Shown here one piece after another: positions 16,928 to 26,024 of a stretch of 64,000 nucleotides of DNA. The notes beneath the pieces were generated by a model. That model had not been told where the DNA came from. It worked only from the letters and a program-made list of their open reading frames with translations, and made no database searches. The position numbers and the translations under genes are program-made. The stretch lies in NCBI GenBank assembly GCA_965202955.1, contig OZ241871.1, positions 4,588,001-4,652,000 of the forward strand, written 5' to 3'. The DNA is from Bin5 sp034422415. Its GTDB lineage: Bacteria; Chloroflexota; Anaerolineae; Caldilineales; Caldilineaceae. Position 1 is the stretch's first letter. Each line of letters begins with the position of its first letter.

Positions 16928-19303
16928 ATGCGAATCTCCGCTATGCGCCCATCAATTGCCATTGTTTTCTCCTTGACACTTGTCCTGGCCGCTTGCGCGC
17001 AGCCGGTCATCCTGCCTGCCACTGGATTGCAGACGCCCACTGCCGCCGCTGCCGCGCCCGATACCGGCATGTTGGCAGGCCAGCTGGCTGTAGACTACGG
17101 AATCGCCGGAGATTCGGCGCGTGGCGTGAGTGTGAAGCAGATCATGAGCGACGATGGAGAGCCCCTGTTCGTTGCCTTTACCATCGGTCTTCCTCCCGAA
17201 GACGACAACTTCGCGCACAAGGTCTCGCTCCACGCGCCTGCGCAGGACGGCTGGACGGAGCTTGGACGCAGTGAACTGCAATGTGTCAGCTATTTGGAAG
17301 AATCTTGGCTGGAACAGGTCGAGATCGAGCCTGATGAAGTCTGGCTGACTGTGAAGGGCGGGACGGGCGCCCATGGCGCATGCCTTGAATTGCTGCGCTG
17401 GGACGGCCAAGGCCTGCACCTCATTATCACCGGCTTTAGCAGCAGCCCAGACGCTGGATCCCTGGTTGATTTGAACGGGGACGGCCAGTTGGATGTGCGG
17501 ATCGACAACAGCGACCCCTATATCTTCTGCTATGCCTGTGGGGTTTCGCAGTATTGGGCGCAACTGTTCCATTGGGATGGGCAGTCGTTCGTCGAAGTGG
17601 TTCCGACCCCGCTTTCGGACGAGTATGGCGAAGAACTGCGCGACTTGAACAACCGAGCCGTTGAGCTAGCTCAAGCAAGCCTGTTTGCCGATGCACTGAC
17701 GCGCATCGAGCAGGCCCAGGAGATGGCCCCGGAAGACGATACGGTTGGCTGGAACACCATTTGGATCAGGCACCACCTGGAGGCGAGCCGGCGTGAGGCT
17801 ACGAGGAGCCAATTTCCGATTCTGGGTCATGTGTTTGCCGGCGATTGGGAGGTTGCACTCGATTCACTTTGGGCTATCGGCCTGCCGACAATCGCCAGCA
17901 CTGCTCCCATTCCCGCGGAATTCGTGGCTGTCAGCTCTGAGTTTGTCGTCGGAGAATTTCTGAACCAGTATGCTGACACGGCGATTGCACTCCAGCCTGA
18001 ACGGGCGGCAATCCACGCCATGGGAGCCTGGGGCCGTTTCCTGGTCAATCGAAACGACCCAGCCGTCCAGGAAGGTTTTAGAAGGGCCGCAGAACTTGCG
18101 CCGGAGGATGCACGCTACAGCGAAATGACGGCGGCGTTTGAAGGGAGGACAGAAACCGCACCGGTCACGGCTACAGTGGTCCCGCCCCCACATGTCGCTG
18201 CTCTGGAACAGCAGTTGACTGAAGCATACGGCATGGCCCAGGACCCGGCGCGCAACGTGGCGGCGCGGAAGCTCGAAAACGGTGATCAGTTTCCCGTGTT
18301 CGTGGCCTTTACCTACGGGCTCCCTCCGGACGACGACTCGTACATGCACAAAGTATCGATCCATGCGACCGAGGCAGGACTCTGGTTGGAATTGGCACGC
18401 GTGGAACTGGCATGTGTGAACTACCTTGACGAGCACTCGCTAGAGCAGGTAGAAATCGACCCGGATTACGTCTGGCTGTTTGTGCAGGGGGGAGCCGGCG
18501 CGCACGGCGGATGTATAGAACTGCTGCGCTGGGACGGCGAGGAGCTTCAATTGGCAATCAGCAGCTTCAACAGCATCCCCGATGCCGGGTCCGTAGTTGA
18601 TTTGAACGGTGACGGGCAGCAGGACGTCCTGCTGAAAAACAGCGACCCGTACATTTTCTGCTATGCCTGCGGACTCCGGCTCTACAAGGCGCGTTTCTTC
18701 ACGTGGGACGGGCAAGCGCTCGTCGAAGCGGCTCCGAAGTCACTGGTTGAAGGTCACTCAGAAGAGCTGCGAGCATTGAACGACGAAGCGCTGGCGCTGG
18801 CCGAGGCAGGGCTGTACGCCGACGCACTGGACCAGATCGAGCGCGCCAGGGAAATGGCCCCGGATAACGGGACTGTTGATTGGAATGCTGCCTGGATTCG
18901 TCACCATCTTGAAGTCAGCCGCCAACTCGCCAAGGCCAGCCCGTTTCCCTTGCTGAGCCACGTCTTTGCAGGAGACTGGAACACCGCATTCGACGCGCTT
19001 TGGGCCATTGGGCTTCCGCGATTCTCGAGCGACATTCCGATCCCCGGCGATTCCGCGGCTATTGGATTTGGAGAAACAGTCGGGGCCATTCTCGTTCAAT
19101 ATGCGGAAAACGCCCTAGCGCTGCGGCCGGAGCGGGGAGAGATTCACGCGTTGAAGGCATGGGGGCACTTTCTGCTCGCCGACCCCGACGCTGAGGTGTC
19201 TTCGGGCTTTGAGCGAGCCGCAGAACTCGCGACCGGAGATCCCCGTTTCGCACAAATCGCCGCAGCTTTTGGCGACGAACCCGGCGGCAAGACCGGCGAG
19301 TGA
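16928..19303 (+). CDS. Lipoprotein made of two tandem copies of an unrecognised ~360-aa domain
   Basis: A 791-aa exported lipoprotein. A type II signal peptide with lipobox LAAC puts Cys23 as the lipidated residue. The mature part consists of two homologous units, about 52-407 and 427-785, aligned over their whole length. Each has a GLPP(E/D)DD motif, a beta-rich part ending in GAHG.C.ELLRWDG, a calcium-loop-like DLNGDGQ.D segment, an SDPYIFCYACG motif with a CxxC pair, then helical repeats resembling TPRs (ALxxIExAxEMAP, WIRHHLE, HVFAGDW). The units differ at many residues, so the duplication is not very recent. A TTG-started fumarase gene begins 50 nt downstream. Function unknown; possibly an extracytoplasmic binding or assembly protein. 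Confidence 0.75.
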   Translation: MRISAMRPSIAIVFSLTLVLAACAQPVILPATGLQTPTAAAAAPDTGMLAGQLAVDYGIAGDSARGVSVKQIMSDDGEPLFVAFTIGLPPEDDNFAHKVSLHAPAQDGWTELGRSELQCVSYLEESWLEQVEIEPDEVWLTVKGGTGAHGACLELLRWDGQGLHLIITGFSSSPDAGSLVDLNGDGQLDVRIDNSDPYIFCYACGVSQYWAQLFHWDGQSFVEVVPTPLSDEYGEELRDLNNRAVELAQASLFADALTRIEQAQEMAPEDDTVGWNTIWIRHHLEASRREATRSQFPILGHVFAGDWEVALDSLWAIGLPTIASTAPIPAEFVAVSSEFVVGEFLNQYADTAIALQPERAAIHAMGAWGRFLVNRNDPAVQEGFRRAAELAPEDARYSEMTAAFEGRTETAPVTATVVPPPHVAALEQQLTEAYGMAQDPARNVAARKLENGDQFPVFVAFTYGLPPDDDSYMHKVSIHATEAGLWLELARVELACVNYLDEHSLEQVEIDPDYVWLFVQGGAGAHGGCIELLRWDGEELQLAISSFNSIPDAGSVVDLNGDGQQDVLLKNSDPYIFCYACGLRLYKARFFTWDGQALVEAAPKSLVEGHSEELRALNDEALALAEAGLYADALDQIERAREMAPDNGTVDWNAAWIRHHLEVSRQLAKASPFPLLSHVFAGDWNTAFDALWAIGLPRFSSDIPIPGDSAAIGFGETVGAILVQYAENALALRPERGEIHALKAWGHFLLADPDAEVSSGFERAAELATGDPRFAQIAAAFGDEPGGKTGE

Positions 19304-19353
19304 GGCGCGGTAGACGAGGGGCGCCCAACTGGTCCGGGACAGGAGGAACGGCG

Positions 19354-20190
19354 TTGCGAACAGTCGACGTGGGAGATGTGAGAGAGGCGGTCTCCGAGCT
19401 CCTGCGCAAGGCCGCACACAGTCTGCCGGATGACTATCTGGAGGCGATGCGCAGAGCGCACGGCGAGGAAAAGTCGCCCACCGGCCAGCAGGTCATCGAA
19501 CTCTTGCTGGAGAACGCAGCCTACGCGGAATGCGAGACGATCCCCACGTGCCAGGACACCGGCATGGCAATTCTGTTCGTAGAGGTCGGCCAGGATGTGC
19601 ATTTCAGTGGAGGAACAATCGACGATGCTCTGCAGGCGGCAACTAGAGATGCCTACGCCGACCTGCGCAAGTCCGTCGTGAACGATCCCCTTCTGCGGGT
19701 GAACTCAGGGGACAATACGCCCGCACTAATCCATTGGAAGATCGTTGCCGGAGAGCGCCTCAAAGTCAGCGCATTGCAAAAGGGCTTCGGGGCCGAGCTG
19801 ATGAGCCGCGTGCAGATGTTTCCGCCCGCGGTCGGGATTGATGGTGTGCGCAGCTTCGTGTTGGAAACTGTCGAACAGGCAGGCCCCAACGCTTGCCCTC
19901 CTCTCATCGTCGGCGCGGGCATCGGCGGCTCGCTGGACACCGTAGGGATCGCGGCCAAGAAGGCGCTGCTGCGACCAATCGGCAGCGTAAACCCCGTTCC
20001 TCATCTGGCCGAGCTGGAGGAAGAGTTGCTTGAAGCTATCAATTCGCTTGGAATCGGGCCCCAAGGACTGGGCGGCGTTGTGACCGCATTGGCGGTGCAC
20101 GTCGAGGCACTGGCAACGCACATCGCGGCGCTGCCGATGGCCGTCAATCTGAACTGCTCGGCGCCGCGACGAGCGACCCTGGAGTTGTGA
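19354..20190 (+). CDS. Class I fumarate hydratase, alpha (N-terminal) subunit
   Basis: Alpha subunit of a two-subunit, [4Fe-4S]-dependent class I hydro-lyase (fumarase or the related tartrate dehydratase), converting fumarate to malate. Cluster ligands are visible as TCQDTGMA, NACPPLIVGAGIGG and the Cys of NLNCSAPRRA. The TTG at 19354 is chosen because AGGAGG lies seven bases before it and the family homology begins there; an in-frame ATG at 19300 would overlap the lipoprotein stop and add 18 atypical residues. It is coupled to the beta gene by a TGATG overlap. Oxygen-sensitive class I enzymes of this split form are common in thermophiles and Chloroflexota. Confidence 0.86.
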   Translation: MRTVDVGDVREAVSELLRKAAHSLPDDYLEAMRRAHGEEKSPTGQQVIELLLENAAYAECETIPTCQDTGMAILFVEVGQDVHFSGGTIDDALQAATRDAYADLRKSVVNDPLLRVNSGDNTPALIHWKIVAGERLKVSALQKGFGAELMSRVQMFPPAVGIDGVRSFVLETVEQAGPNACPPLIVGAGIGGSLDTVGIAAKKALLRPIGSVNPVPHLAELEEELLEAINSLGIGPQGLGGVVTALAVHVEALATHIAALPMAVNLNCSAPRRATLEL

Positions 20191-20768
20191 TGACTAGAAC
20201 GGTGCATGCTCCGCTCGATGACTCCACCGTAGAGTCACTGCGGGCCGGGGAGCAGGTCCTGCTTACGGGACGGATTTACACCGCGCGGGACGCGGCGCAT
20301 CAGCGACTCTTCGAAGCAATGCAGAGAGGAGACTCGCTGCCGCTGCCCCTTGAAGGACAAGTCATCTACTACGTCGGGCCGGCGCCGGCCAAATCGGGCG
20401 CCGTGATCGGGCCGGCCGGCCCTACCACGAGCGGCCGCATGGACCCATATACGCTCCCGCTGCTGGAGCGAGGGGTCGCCGGCCTGATCGGTAAAGGAAG
20501 CCGGTCCGAGAAGGTAAAGCGTGCACTGATACGGCATAGAGCCGTCTATTTCGCCGCAGTTGGCGGCGCGGCCGCTCTCCTGGCGCGACAGATTCTGAGT
20601 AGCCGGACCATTGCATACGATGACCTGATGAGCGAGGCAATTCGCGAGTTGAAGGTTGAAGCCTTTCCACTCTTTGTGATAAACGACTGCCACGGCGGCG
20701 ACGCCTACCGGGCCGCTGCAAAAGCTTACCGCAACTCCGCAGGCAACTCTCACACATCTTCAAAGTGA
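20190..20768 (+). CDS. Class I fumarate hydratase, beta (C-terminal) subunit
   Basis: Beta subunit (192 aa) completing the class I hydro-lyase. Features of the family include the LLTGRIYTARDAAHQR motif, YYVGPAPAK and IGPAGPTTSGRMD (substrate-binding swivelling domain), and GKGSRS. The ATG at 20190 overlaps the alpha stop. A GTG immediately upstream at 20187 is less likely. The final 19 nt overlap the convergent galT gene. Fumarase and tartrate dehydratase cannot be separated with certainty from sequence, but the absence of tartrate genes favours fumarase. Confidence 0.85.
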   Translation: MTRTVHAPLDDSTVESLRAGEQVLLTGRIYTARDAAHQRLFEAMQRGDSLPLPLEGQVIYYVGPAPAKSGAVIGPAGPTTSGRMDPYTLPLLERGVAGLIGKGSRSEKVKRALIRHRAVYFAAVGGAAALLARQILSSRTIAYDDLMSEAIRELKVEAFPLFVINDCHGGDAYRAAAKAYRNSAGNSHTSSK

Positions 20769-21799
20769 ACTTCGCTGGCGAGCCGCAGTTGATGCGCCGC
20801 CTGTTCCGCCGTCAGGTCGCGCTGCGGCGTGGCGAGCATTTCGTAGCCGACCATGAACTTCCTTACCGTGGCTGAGCGCAGAAGCGGCGGGTAGAAGTGG
20901 GCGTGAAGCTGCCAGTGGAGGTGGTCGTCTCCATCCGTGGGCGCTGCGTGCCAGCCCATCGAATAAGGAAAACTGGTCGTAAAGAGATTGTCGTAGCGCG
21001 TCAAGAGCCTTTTGAGCATGTCTGCAAGCGCATCCCTTTCAAACGGTGTCAGAGCAGCCAATTGCATTACGTGTCTGCGTGGCAGAACCAGCGTCTCAAA
21101 GGGCCAGACCGCCCAGAAAGGCACCAACGCCACCCAGGCATCGTTGGCGACCACAATCCGAGTCCGCTCTGCAAGTTCCTCTTCCACGTATTCCAGCAAC
21201 AATTGCGCGCCATGCCCATTGAAATAGGCCCGCTGCTCGCGGTCCTCTTTGGCCGGTTCGATCGGCAGTCGCCGGGTAGCCCACACCTGGCCGTGTGGAT
21301 GTGGGTTAGAACTGCCCATCATAGCGCCCCGATTCTCAAAGATCTGCACGTATCCGATCTGCGGGTCATGGCCCAGCTCGGCGGCCTGTTCTGCCCACAA
21401 GTCGACAACTCGACGAATGTCAGGCCGCCCCATGCGCGCCAGTGTCAAGTCATGGCGAGGGCTGAAACAGATGACGCGGCATACGCCCTTCTCTGCCTGC
21501 GAGTGGAAAAAGCGGCTGGACCTGGATTCGCCATCAGGAGTGTCGGTCCGCAGGGCGGCGAAATCATTCGCAAAGACAAACGTATGGTCATAGACGGGAT
21601 TGGTCAGTCCGCCAGCGCGCTCGTTGCCGGGACACAAATAGCAATCCGGATCGTAACGGGGCAGAAAAGGCGGCGGCTCTCCTTCCGTCTGGCCCTGCCA
21701 CGGACGTTGCATCCGGTGCGGCGAAACGAGAATCCACTCGCCGGTCAGCGGATTGTGGCGCCGGTGCGGATGGTGCGCAGGGTCAAAAGAAGAGGTCAT
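20750..21799 (-). CDS. galT: Galactose-1-phosphate uridylyltransferase
   Basis: Leloir-pathway enzyme (349 aa) exchanging UMP between UDP-glucose and galactose-1-phosphate. The HIT-like active site is NPHPHGQVWA, with the second His as the uridylylated nucleophile. Zinc ligands are expected in DCYLCPGN. The N-terminal HRRHNPLTGEWILVSPHR and the C-terminal GWHAAPTDGDDHLHWQLHAHFYPP segments are characteristic. It is the last gene of a minus-strand operon: radical SAM, ROK kinase (4-nt overlap), then galT (45-nt gap). No galE or galK is present nearby. Confidence 0.92.
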   Translation of the reverse strand: MTSSFDPAHHPHRRHNPLTGEWILVSPHRMQRPWQGQTEGEPPPFLPRYDPDCYLCPGNERAGGLTNPVYDHTFVFANDFAALRTDTPDGESRSSRFFHSQAEKGVCRVICFSPRHDLTLARMGRPDIRRVVDLWAEQAAELGHDPQIGYVQIFENRGAMMGSSNPHPHGQVWATRRLPIEPAKEDREQRAYFNGHGAQLLLEYVEEELAERTRIVVANDAWVALVPFWAVWPFETLVLPRRHVMQLAALTPFERDALADMLKRLLTRYDNLFTTSFPYSMGWHAAPTDGDDHLHWQLHAHFYPPLLRSATVRKFMVGYEMLATPQRDLTAEQAAHQLRLASEVHFEDV

Positions 21800-21844
21800 G
21801 CGGACTCTATCGGGGAGCCTGGATTCGGGAACGAAGAAAGACGA

Positions 21845-22741
21845 CTAGCTGCGGTCACGGGCCTGCTGTGCGAGAGCGATCGCGCCCAGGACGCCGGAGC
21901 GGCCGCCCAGGGCCGGCGGCACGATGTAGTCGTCCAGCCCATCAAGTACGGTCTCGCTCTGAATGTAACCGTTCAGATGAGACTTTACGTTCTGTCGCAC
22001 TAGCGGAAAGATGTGCTCCTGTTCCATGACACCGCCGCCCATCACGACCATCTTTGGGGACAGTATCATCATGATGTTGGCGACGCCCCAGGCCAGGTAG
22101 TGGGCCTCCAGTTTCCACGCTTCGTGCGCGGCCGGAAGGGTCTCACCTGGCTGTCCCCAGCGCGCCTCTAGCGCGGGACCGTTCGCCAATCCTTCCCAGC
22201 AGTCTCCGTGGAACGGACAGACGCCCTCAAAGGAATCACGCTCCCAGTCATGGGGTATGGCGATGTGGCCCATTTCTGGGTGGAGCAGCCCATGCATCAG
22301 CATTCCGTCTACCATGCCGCCTCCGCCAATGCCCGTACCGATTGTCAAATAGACAAACGTATCGACCCCCATTGCCGCGCCCCAACGATGCTCGCCGAGA
22401 GCGGCGACGTTGACATCGGTGTCAAAACCGACAGGTATACCGAAGGCATCTCGCAGCAGCGGCACGACCGGCGTATGTGCCCAACCCGGCTTGGGCGTAT
22501 TGGTAATGTGGCCGAAGGTGGGCGACTCCGGATCGGGGTCCACCGGGCCAAAGGAGGCGACGCCGATCGCGGCGATCTCATGCTTCTCCTGCTGCTGTTT
22601 GAAGAAGTCGATAACGCAGCCCAACGTGTCGTCCGGTGATTCCGTGGGGATGCGAATCTCAGCTTGAATCTCGTCCGGTCCGGAGCCGACCGCGCAGACA
22701 AATTTCGTTCCCCCTGCTTCGATGCCGCCGTATAGAGTCAT
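21845..22741 (-). CDS. ROK-family sugar kinase (fructokinase-like)
   Basis: A 298-aa ROK kinase. The ATP-binding start is GGIEAGGTKFVCAVG, typical of the fructokinase (GmuE/ScrK) branch rather than glucokinase. The catalytic Asp lies in the FDTDVNVAALGE segment, the ATP loop is LTIGTGIGGGG, and the zinc site is built from His in HPEMGHI and CPFHGDC. The start overlaps the stop of the radical SAM gene by 4 nt. With GalT downstream, the operon handles hexoses, but fructose as the substrate is inferred from family resemblance only. Confidence 0.87.
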   Translation of the reverse strand: MTLYGGIEAGGTKFVCAVGSGPDEIQAEIRIPTESPDDTLGCVIDFFKQQQEKHEIAAIGVASFGPVDPDPESPTFGHITNTPKPGWAHTPVVPLLRDAFGIPVGFDTDVNVAALGEHRWGAAMGVDTFVYLTIGTGIGGGGMVDGMLMHGLLHPEMGHIAIPHDWERDSFEGVCPFHGDCWEGLANGPALEARWGQPGETLPAAHEAWKLEAHYLAWGVANIMMILSPKMVVMGGGVMEQEHIFPLVRQNVKSHLNGYIQSETVLDGLDDYIVPPALGGRSGVLGAIALAQQARDRS

Positions 22742-23682
22742 TTTTGGCTTGACCTCGCTTGCGGTTTCGCCGCCGCCAATTCACGGGCCAGGCCGGTAAC
22801 GCGGCGGGCCTGCCGAGTGAACCCTTCCTGGGACCAGCCAGCCTGCTCGCCGATCCGGTCACGCAGCCATTGGTAAAGTCGATGGGCTTGGTCCTGCGAC
22901 CGCCAGTCATCCCAACCCGACTCTGCGTAAAGGGCGGGAATGTCGGTACGGGCCGTACGCCTGCCGCCGCAGCCGTCGCCGGCGACGAAATTGTCCACGA
23001 CAACCCGATCGCAGGTGCTGAGCAACAACTCTCCAAAGGTCTCCACCTTGGAGTAGGGCAGGCACGGGCTGACCGTCACCTGGGTCGCCACGCCGACTGC
23101 GCGTGCCTGGCGGGCAATAGCCAGACGTTTGCCAATCGAGGGGCAGCGCGGCGTCAGGCGCCGACGCACGTCATCTCGATCAGTCTCTATCGAGACATTG
23201 AGAAGACAGCGATCGCCGAGTGCCGCCATTATGTCAAAATCCCTTGTCGCCAGCGGTGAGCGCGTCTGAATGACAAGAAGGCCTGGCGGCCTCTTCAAAA
23301 GGCATGCAAGGCACTGGCGGGTTAACATGAAACTGCGTTCGGCCCCCTGGTAGGGGTCAGTTGAAGACGACATGAAGACTGCTGTTTGCGCCAGCTGGTC
23401 CCTCTCTTCCAGCCGAGTCAGCTCGCGTTCCAGATGATCGGCAATGCCAACCCGCGGGTATACGTAGTTCCCCCAATCCAACCCTCCGTTGTAGAAACGG
23501 TGGACGTTGGAGAACCGTACATAGCAGTAGCTGCATCCGAAGCGGCAGCCGATGTAGGGTTGAAGCGTATGGCTGAAACCGGTCAGAAAGCCGCCCGTGC
23601 GCGTCAGTGCGCTGCGGGCTGGTCTCTCCCGCGTAACAGTCTGGCCGGGGTCGACCGAGGCGTCATATTCCGCAGAAAACAT
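22738..23682 (-). CDS. Radical SAM protein (spore-photolyase-like/Rv2578c family)
   Basis: A 314-aa radical SAM enzyme with the cluster motif CRFGCSYC (Cys46, Cys50, Cys53, CxxxCxxC), then the YVRFSNVHRF segment, SSSTDPYQ and the NVSIETDRDDVRRRL segment shared with spore-photoproduct-lyase-like proteins. The substrate of this subfamily is unknown. The ATG at 23682 is preferred over the in-frame ATG 45 nt upstream because a TATACT -10 lies six bases before it, which would make the message leaderless. It heads an operon with a ROK kinase and galT and is divergent from a Nudix gene. Confidence 0.85.
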   Translation of the reverse strand: MFSAEYDASVDPGQTVTRERPARSALTRTGGFLTGFSHTLQPYIGCRFGCSYCYVRFSNVHRFYNGGLDWGNYVYPRVGIADHLERELTRLEERDQLAQTAVFMSSSTDPYQGAERSFMLTRQCLACLLKRPPGLLVIQTRSPLATRDFDIMAALGDRCLLNVSIETDRDDVRRRLTPRCPSIGKRLAIARQARAVGVATQVTVSPCLPYSKVETFGELLLSTCDRVVVDNFVAGDGCGGRRTARTDIPALYAESGWDDWRSQDQAHRLYQWLRDRIGEQAGWSQEGFTRQARRVTGLARELAAAKPQARSSQK

Positions 23683-23688
23683 GACGCA

Positions 23689-23694
23689 AGTATA
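23689..23694 (-). promoter_or_regulatory. -10 element of the radical SAM/ROK/galT operon (leaderless)
   Basis: TATACT on the minus strand with 6 nt (TGCGTC) before the ATG at 23682. Transcription would begin at or next to the A of the start codon. The matching -35 region falls on the -10 of the divergent Nudix promoter. Confidence 0.6.
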
Positions 23695-23715
23695 CCATTT
23701 CGCTCCGTCAGGTGC

Positions 23716-23721
23716 TATACT
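23716..23721 (+). promoter_or_regulatory. -10 element of the Nudix/epimerase operon (leaderless)
   Basis: TATACT on the plus strand with 7 nt before the ATG at 23729. It mirrors the minus-strand TATACT at 23689-23694; the two boxes form inverted arms 21 nt apart, so each promoter's -35 overlaps the other's -10. Confidence 0.6.
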
Positions 23722-23728
23722 TTCCATA

Positions 23729-24247
23729 ATGAACAGGAGCTTTCGTTACTGCCCGTATTGCGCCGGCCCGATGGCTGAGGAATCGCGTTTCAATGCTGTC
23801 CGGCCCGTTTGCGCGGCCTGCGGATTCGTCCAATTTCATGACCCGAAAGTTGCGGTGATCGCCCTAATTCTGCACGAAGGACGCGTCCTGCTAGTGCAAC
23901 GAGCCGTCGATCCTGCGAAGGGCCAATGGTCGCTGCCCGGCGGCTATATGGACGCCGGAGAAATGCCGCTGGATGCTCTGCAAAGGGAGTTGAACGAAGA
24001 GGTCGGGCTGCCGGTGGAGATTGGTTGCCTCCTGGACATCTTTCCTATGGTCAATGATGATGGCGAGCGAATCGGGATTGTCATGGCCTTTGAAGCGGGC
24101 CCGTCCGAGTCGGCGGCCATCCCGTACGCAGCAGACGACGTCCAGGCAGCGGGCTGGTACCGACCGGAAGAGATTCCGACTGAAATTGCCTTTGATTCGA
24201 CACGTTCTCTTTTGCAGCGCTGGATTGAACTGGAGAGCAGTTCCTGA
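23729..24247 (+). CDS. Nudix hydrolase with N-terminal zinc ribbon
   Basis: A 172-aa protein. Cys8/Cys11 and Cys28/Cys31 form an NADH-pyrophosphatase-type zinc ribbon (CPYC, CAAC). The Nudix box runs from Gly72: GYMDAGE, seven residues, then RELNEEVGL, a perfect match to GX5EX7REUXEEXGU. Such proteins hydrolyse nucleoside-diphosphate derivatives; members with this ribbon often act on NAD(H), ADP-ribose or nucleotide sugars. The ATG at 23729 is chosen because a -10 box lies seven bases upstream and the zinc ribbon begins there. It is followed after 5 nt by the epimerase gene. Confidence 0.9.
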   Translation: MNRSFRYCPYCAGPMAEESRFNAVRPVCAACGFVQFHDPKVAVIALILHEGRVLLVQRAVDPAKGQWSLPGGYMDAGEMPLDALQRELNEEVGLPVEIGCLLDIFPMVNDDGERIGIVMAFEAGPSESAAIPYAADDVQAAGWYRPEEIPTEIAFDSTRSLLQRWIELESSS

Positions 24248-24252
24248 TATAG

Positions 24253-25455
24253 ATGCCTGTCGAGAAGCGAGTGTCGAGCGCCCTGTATACCCGGGCGGCA
24301 GTTGGCGAGAGCCCGAATTCGACCAGCGAGAAAAGCGGTCCGGACCGCGCTGTTGACCTCTCGAGTTCTTCGCTCCCAGAAACGGCGGTCGCCGAGCGTC
24401 AGGCGGCCGGACAGAACTGGCTGATCACAGGTGGAGCGGGTTTTCTAGGCATCAACCTTGTGCGCTATCTGCGCAAACGCGGCGTTCGGCTGGTGTCACT
24501 AGACATCGTACCCTTTGACTATCCCGAAAGGGAGGCGATAACGGTTGTGGACGGAGACATTCGGGATCTCGATGCAGTGCGAACTGCAATAGAGGGAGTC
24601 GATCTGGTGATTCACGCCGCGGCGGCGCTGCCCCTCTACAGCCCGGAGGAGATCTTTTCCACCGACATCGACGGCACTCGCAATGTGCTGCAGGTCGCCA
24701 AGGAGGCGGGAATCGGGCGGACCGTTCAGATTTCATCCACCGCCGTGTACGGAATCCCAGATCATCACCCGTTGGACGAAGAGGACCAGTTGATCGGCGT
24801 CGGTCCGTACGGTGAAGCCAAAATCAGGGCCGAGGAAATCTGCTTGGATTACCGGCACAAGGGGATGTGTGTGCCAATAATCCGACCCAAGACCTTTATC
24901 GGGCCGGAACGCCTTGGCGTATTTGCTCTGTTTTTCGATTGGGCGAAGGACGGCAGAAACTTTCCAATGCTGGGCAGCGGCAAGAACCGGTACCAACTGT
25001 TGGACGTCGAGGACTTGTGCGAGGCAATCTATCTGACAGCGACCCTACCGGCGGAACGCGCAAACGACACTTTCAACGTCGGCGCGACCGACTTCACGAC
25101 GATGCGAGAAGACTACCAGGCCGTTCTCGACTATGCAGGCCACGGCAAACGCGTCGTGCCGTTGCCGGCAGGCCCTGCGATCTGGACGCTGCGACTGTTG
25201 GAGCGGCTCGGTCTTTCGCCGCTGTATAAGTGGGTTTACGAAACCGCGGCCACCGACTCCTTTGTTTCGGTAGCGAAGGCGCAGCAGATGTTGGGTTGGC
25301 AGCCGCGCTTCAGCAACAAAGACGCACTGGTCCGTAACTACATCTGGTATCTGGAGAACCTGGACAACTTCAAGAGCAGCAGCGGTGTCTCCCATCGCGT
25401 GCCGTGGGGCCAGGGTATCCTGAAGCTGGCCAAGCTCTTTTTTGTGTTTCCCTGA
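24253..25455 (+). CDS. NAD-dependent epimerase/dehydratase (extended SDR)
   Basis: A 400-aa extended SDR. The dinucleotide motif TGGAGFLG lies near residues 58-65, after an unusual N-terminal extension of about 55 Ser/Glu-rich residues. Catalytic elements are SSTAVYG and YGEAK (Tyr near 186). The family includes nucleotide-sugar 4-epimerases and sterol-dehydrogenase-like proteins; FNVGATDFTTMREDY matches UDP-sugar enzymes. It follows the Nudix gene with 5 nt between them. The extension could be an artefact of start choice, but no later ATG with a ribosome site precedes the Rossmann motif. Confidence 0.82.
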   Translation: MPVEKRVSSALYTRAAVGESPNSTSEKSGPDRAVDLSSSSLPETAVAERQAAGQNWLITGGAGFLGINLVRYLRKRGVRLVSLDIVPFDYPEREAITVVDGDIRDLDAVRTAIEGVDLVIHAAAALPLYSPEEIFSTDIDGTRNVLQVAKEAGIGRTVQISSTAVYGIPDHHPLDEEDQLIGVGPYGEAKIRAEEICLDYRHKGMCVPIIRPKTFIGPERLGVFALFFDWAKDGRNFPMLGSGKNRYQLLDVEDLCEAIYLTATLPAERANDTFNVGATDFTTMREDYQAVLDYAGHGKRVVPLPAGPAIWTLRLLERLGLSPLYKWVYETAATDSFVSVAKAQQMLGWQPRFSNKDALVRNYIWYLENLDNFKSSSGVSHRVPWGQGILKLAKLFFVFP

Positions 25456-25485
25456 AATCGATACCGGCGCGCATGGTGGTCCAAT

Positions 25486-25974
25486 TTACGGTGCCTTGTT
25501 GTCCTGATCTTTGTCCGGCTCTTCCTGGTCCGCTTCAACTGCGATATCCTGCGAAGAGTCAGCCTCGGCCTCTTGCTCTTCGAAGTTACCCGCGAATCTC
25601 TGGACTTCGTCAGCAGCCGTCCTCAACCCATGAACCAGCCCGTCCCTAAGTTCGGCCGCGAGCGCGCTTTCGCGGACGCGAGTGGCGACTCTGGCAGCCT
25701 GGTCCTGCAGTTCCTGTCCCTGCTCGCTGCGCCCGAATCGGTTGAGCGCTTCCTCGAGGTTGTCAACGAGCGTCGCCAAACAACCGCGCAGATCGGCTTC
25801 CAGTTGGTATCGCTGGTTGCTGTTCCAGGCACCGCTCACGGCCCCGGCCATCGCCTCGACCAACCGATTAATCTCGCTTGCGACATCGTCGCCTCCTGCC
25901 GTTTCCTGTTTCTCCTGGCTCGTTTCCCTCTCTGCAGCTTCGGCGCTAGCTTCTGAGTTTCGTTCTTCGTCCAT
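25486..25974 (-). CDS. Acidic coiled-coil protein of unknown function
   Basis: A 162-aa hypothetical protein, highly acidic at both ends (Glu/Asp/Gln-rich) with a predicted helical core (about 30-130) rich in Ala, Glu, Leu and Arg. No signal peptide, membrane segment or known motif is visible. The start at 25974 is preferred over an upstream TTG because GGAGG sits five bases before it. It converges with the epimerase gene, leaving only 30 nt between stops. Confidence 0.6.
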   Translation of the reverse strand: MDEERNSEASAEAAERETSQEKQETAGGDDVASEINRLVEAMAGAVSGAWNSNQRYQLEADLRGCLATLVDNLEEALNRFGRSEQGQELQDQAARVATRVRESALAAELRDGLVHGLRTAADEVQRFAGNFEEQEAEADSSQDIAVEADQEEPDKDQDNKAP

Positions 25975-26024
25975 TGCTTCCTCCAATTGGGCGGCTTACC
26001 TATCACCAATACGCCGCAAACACA

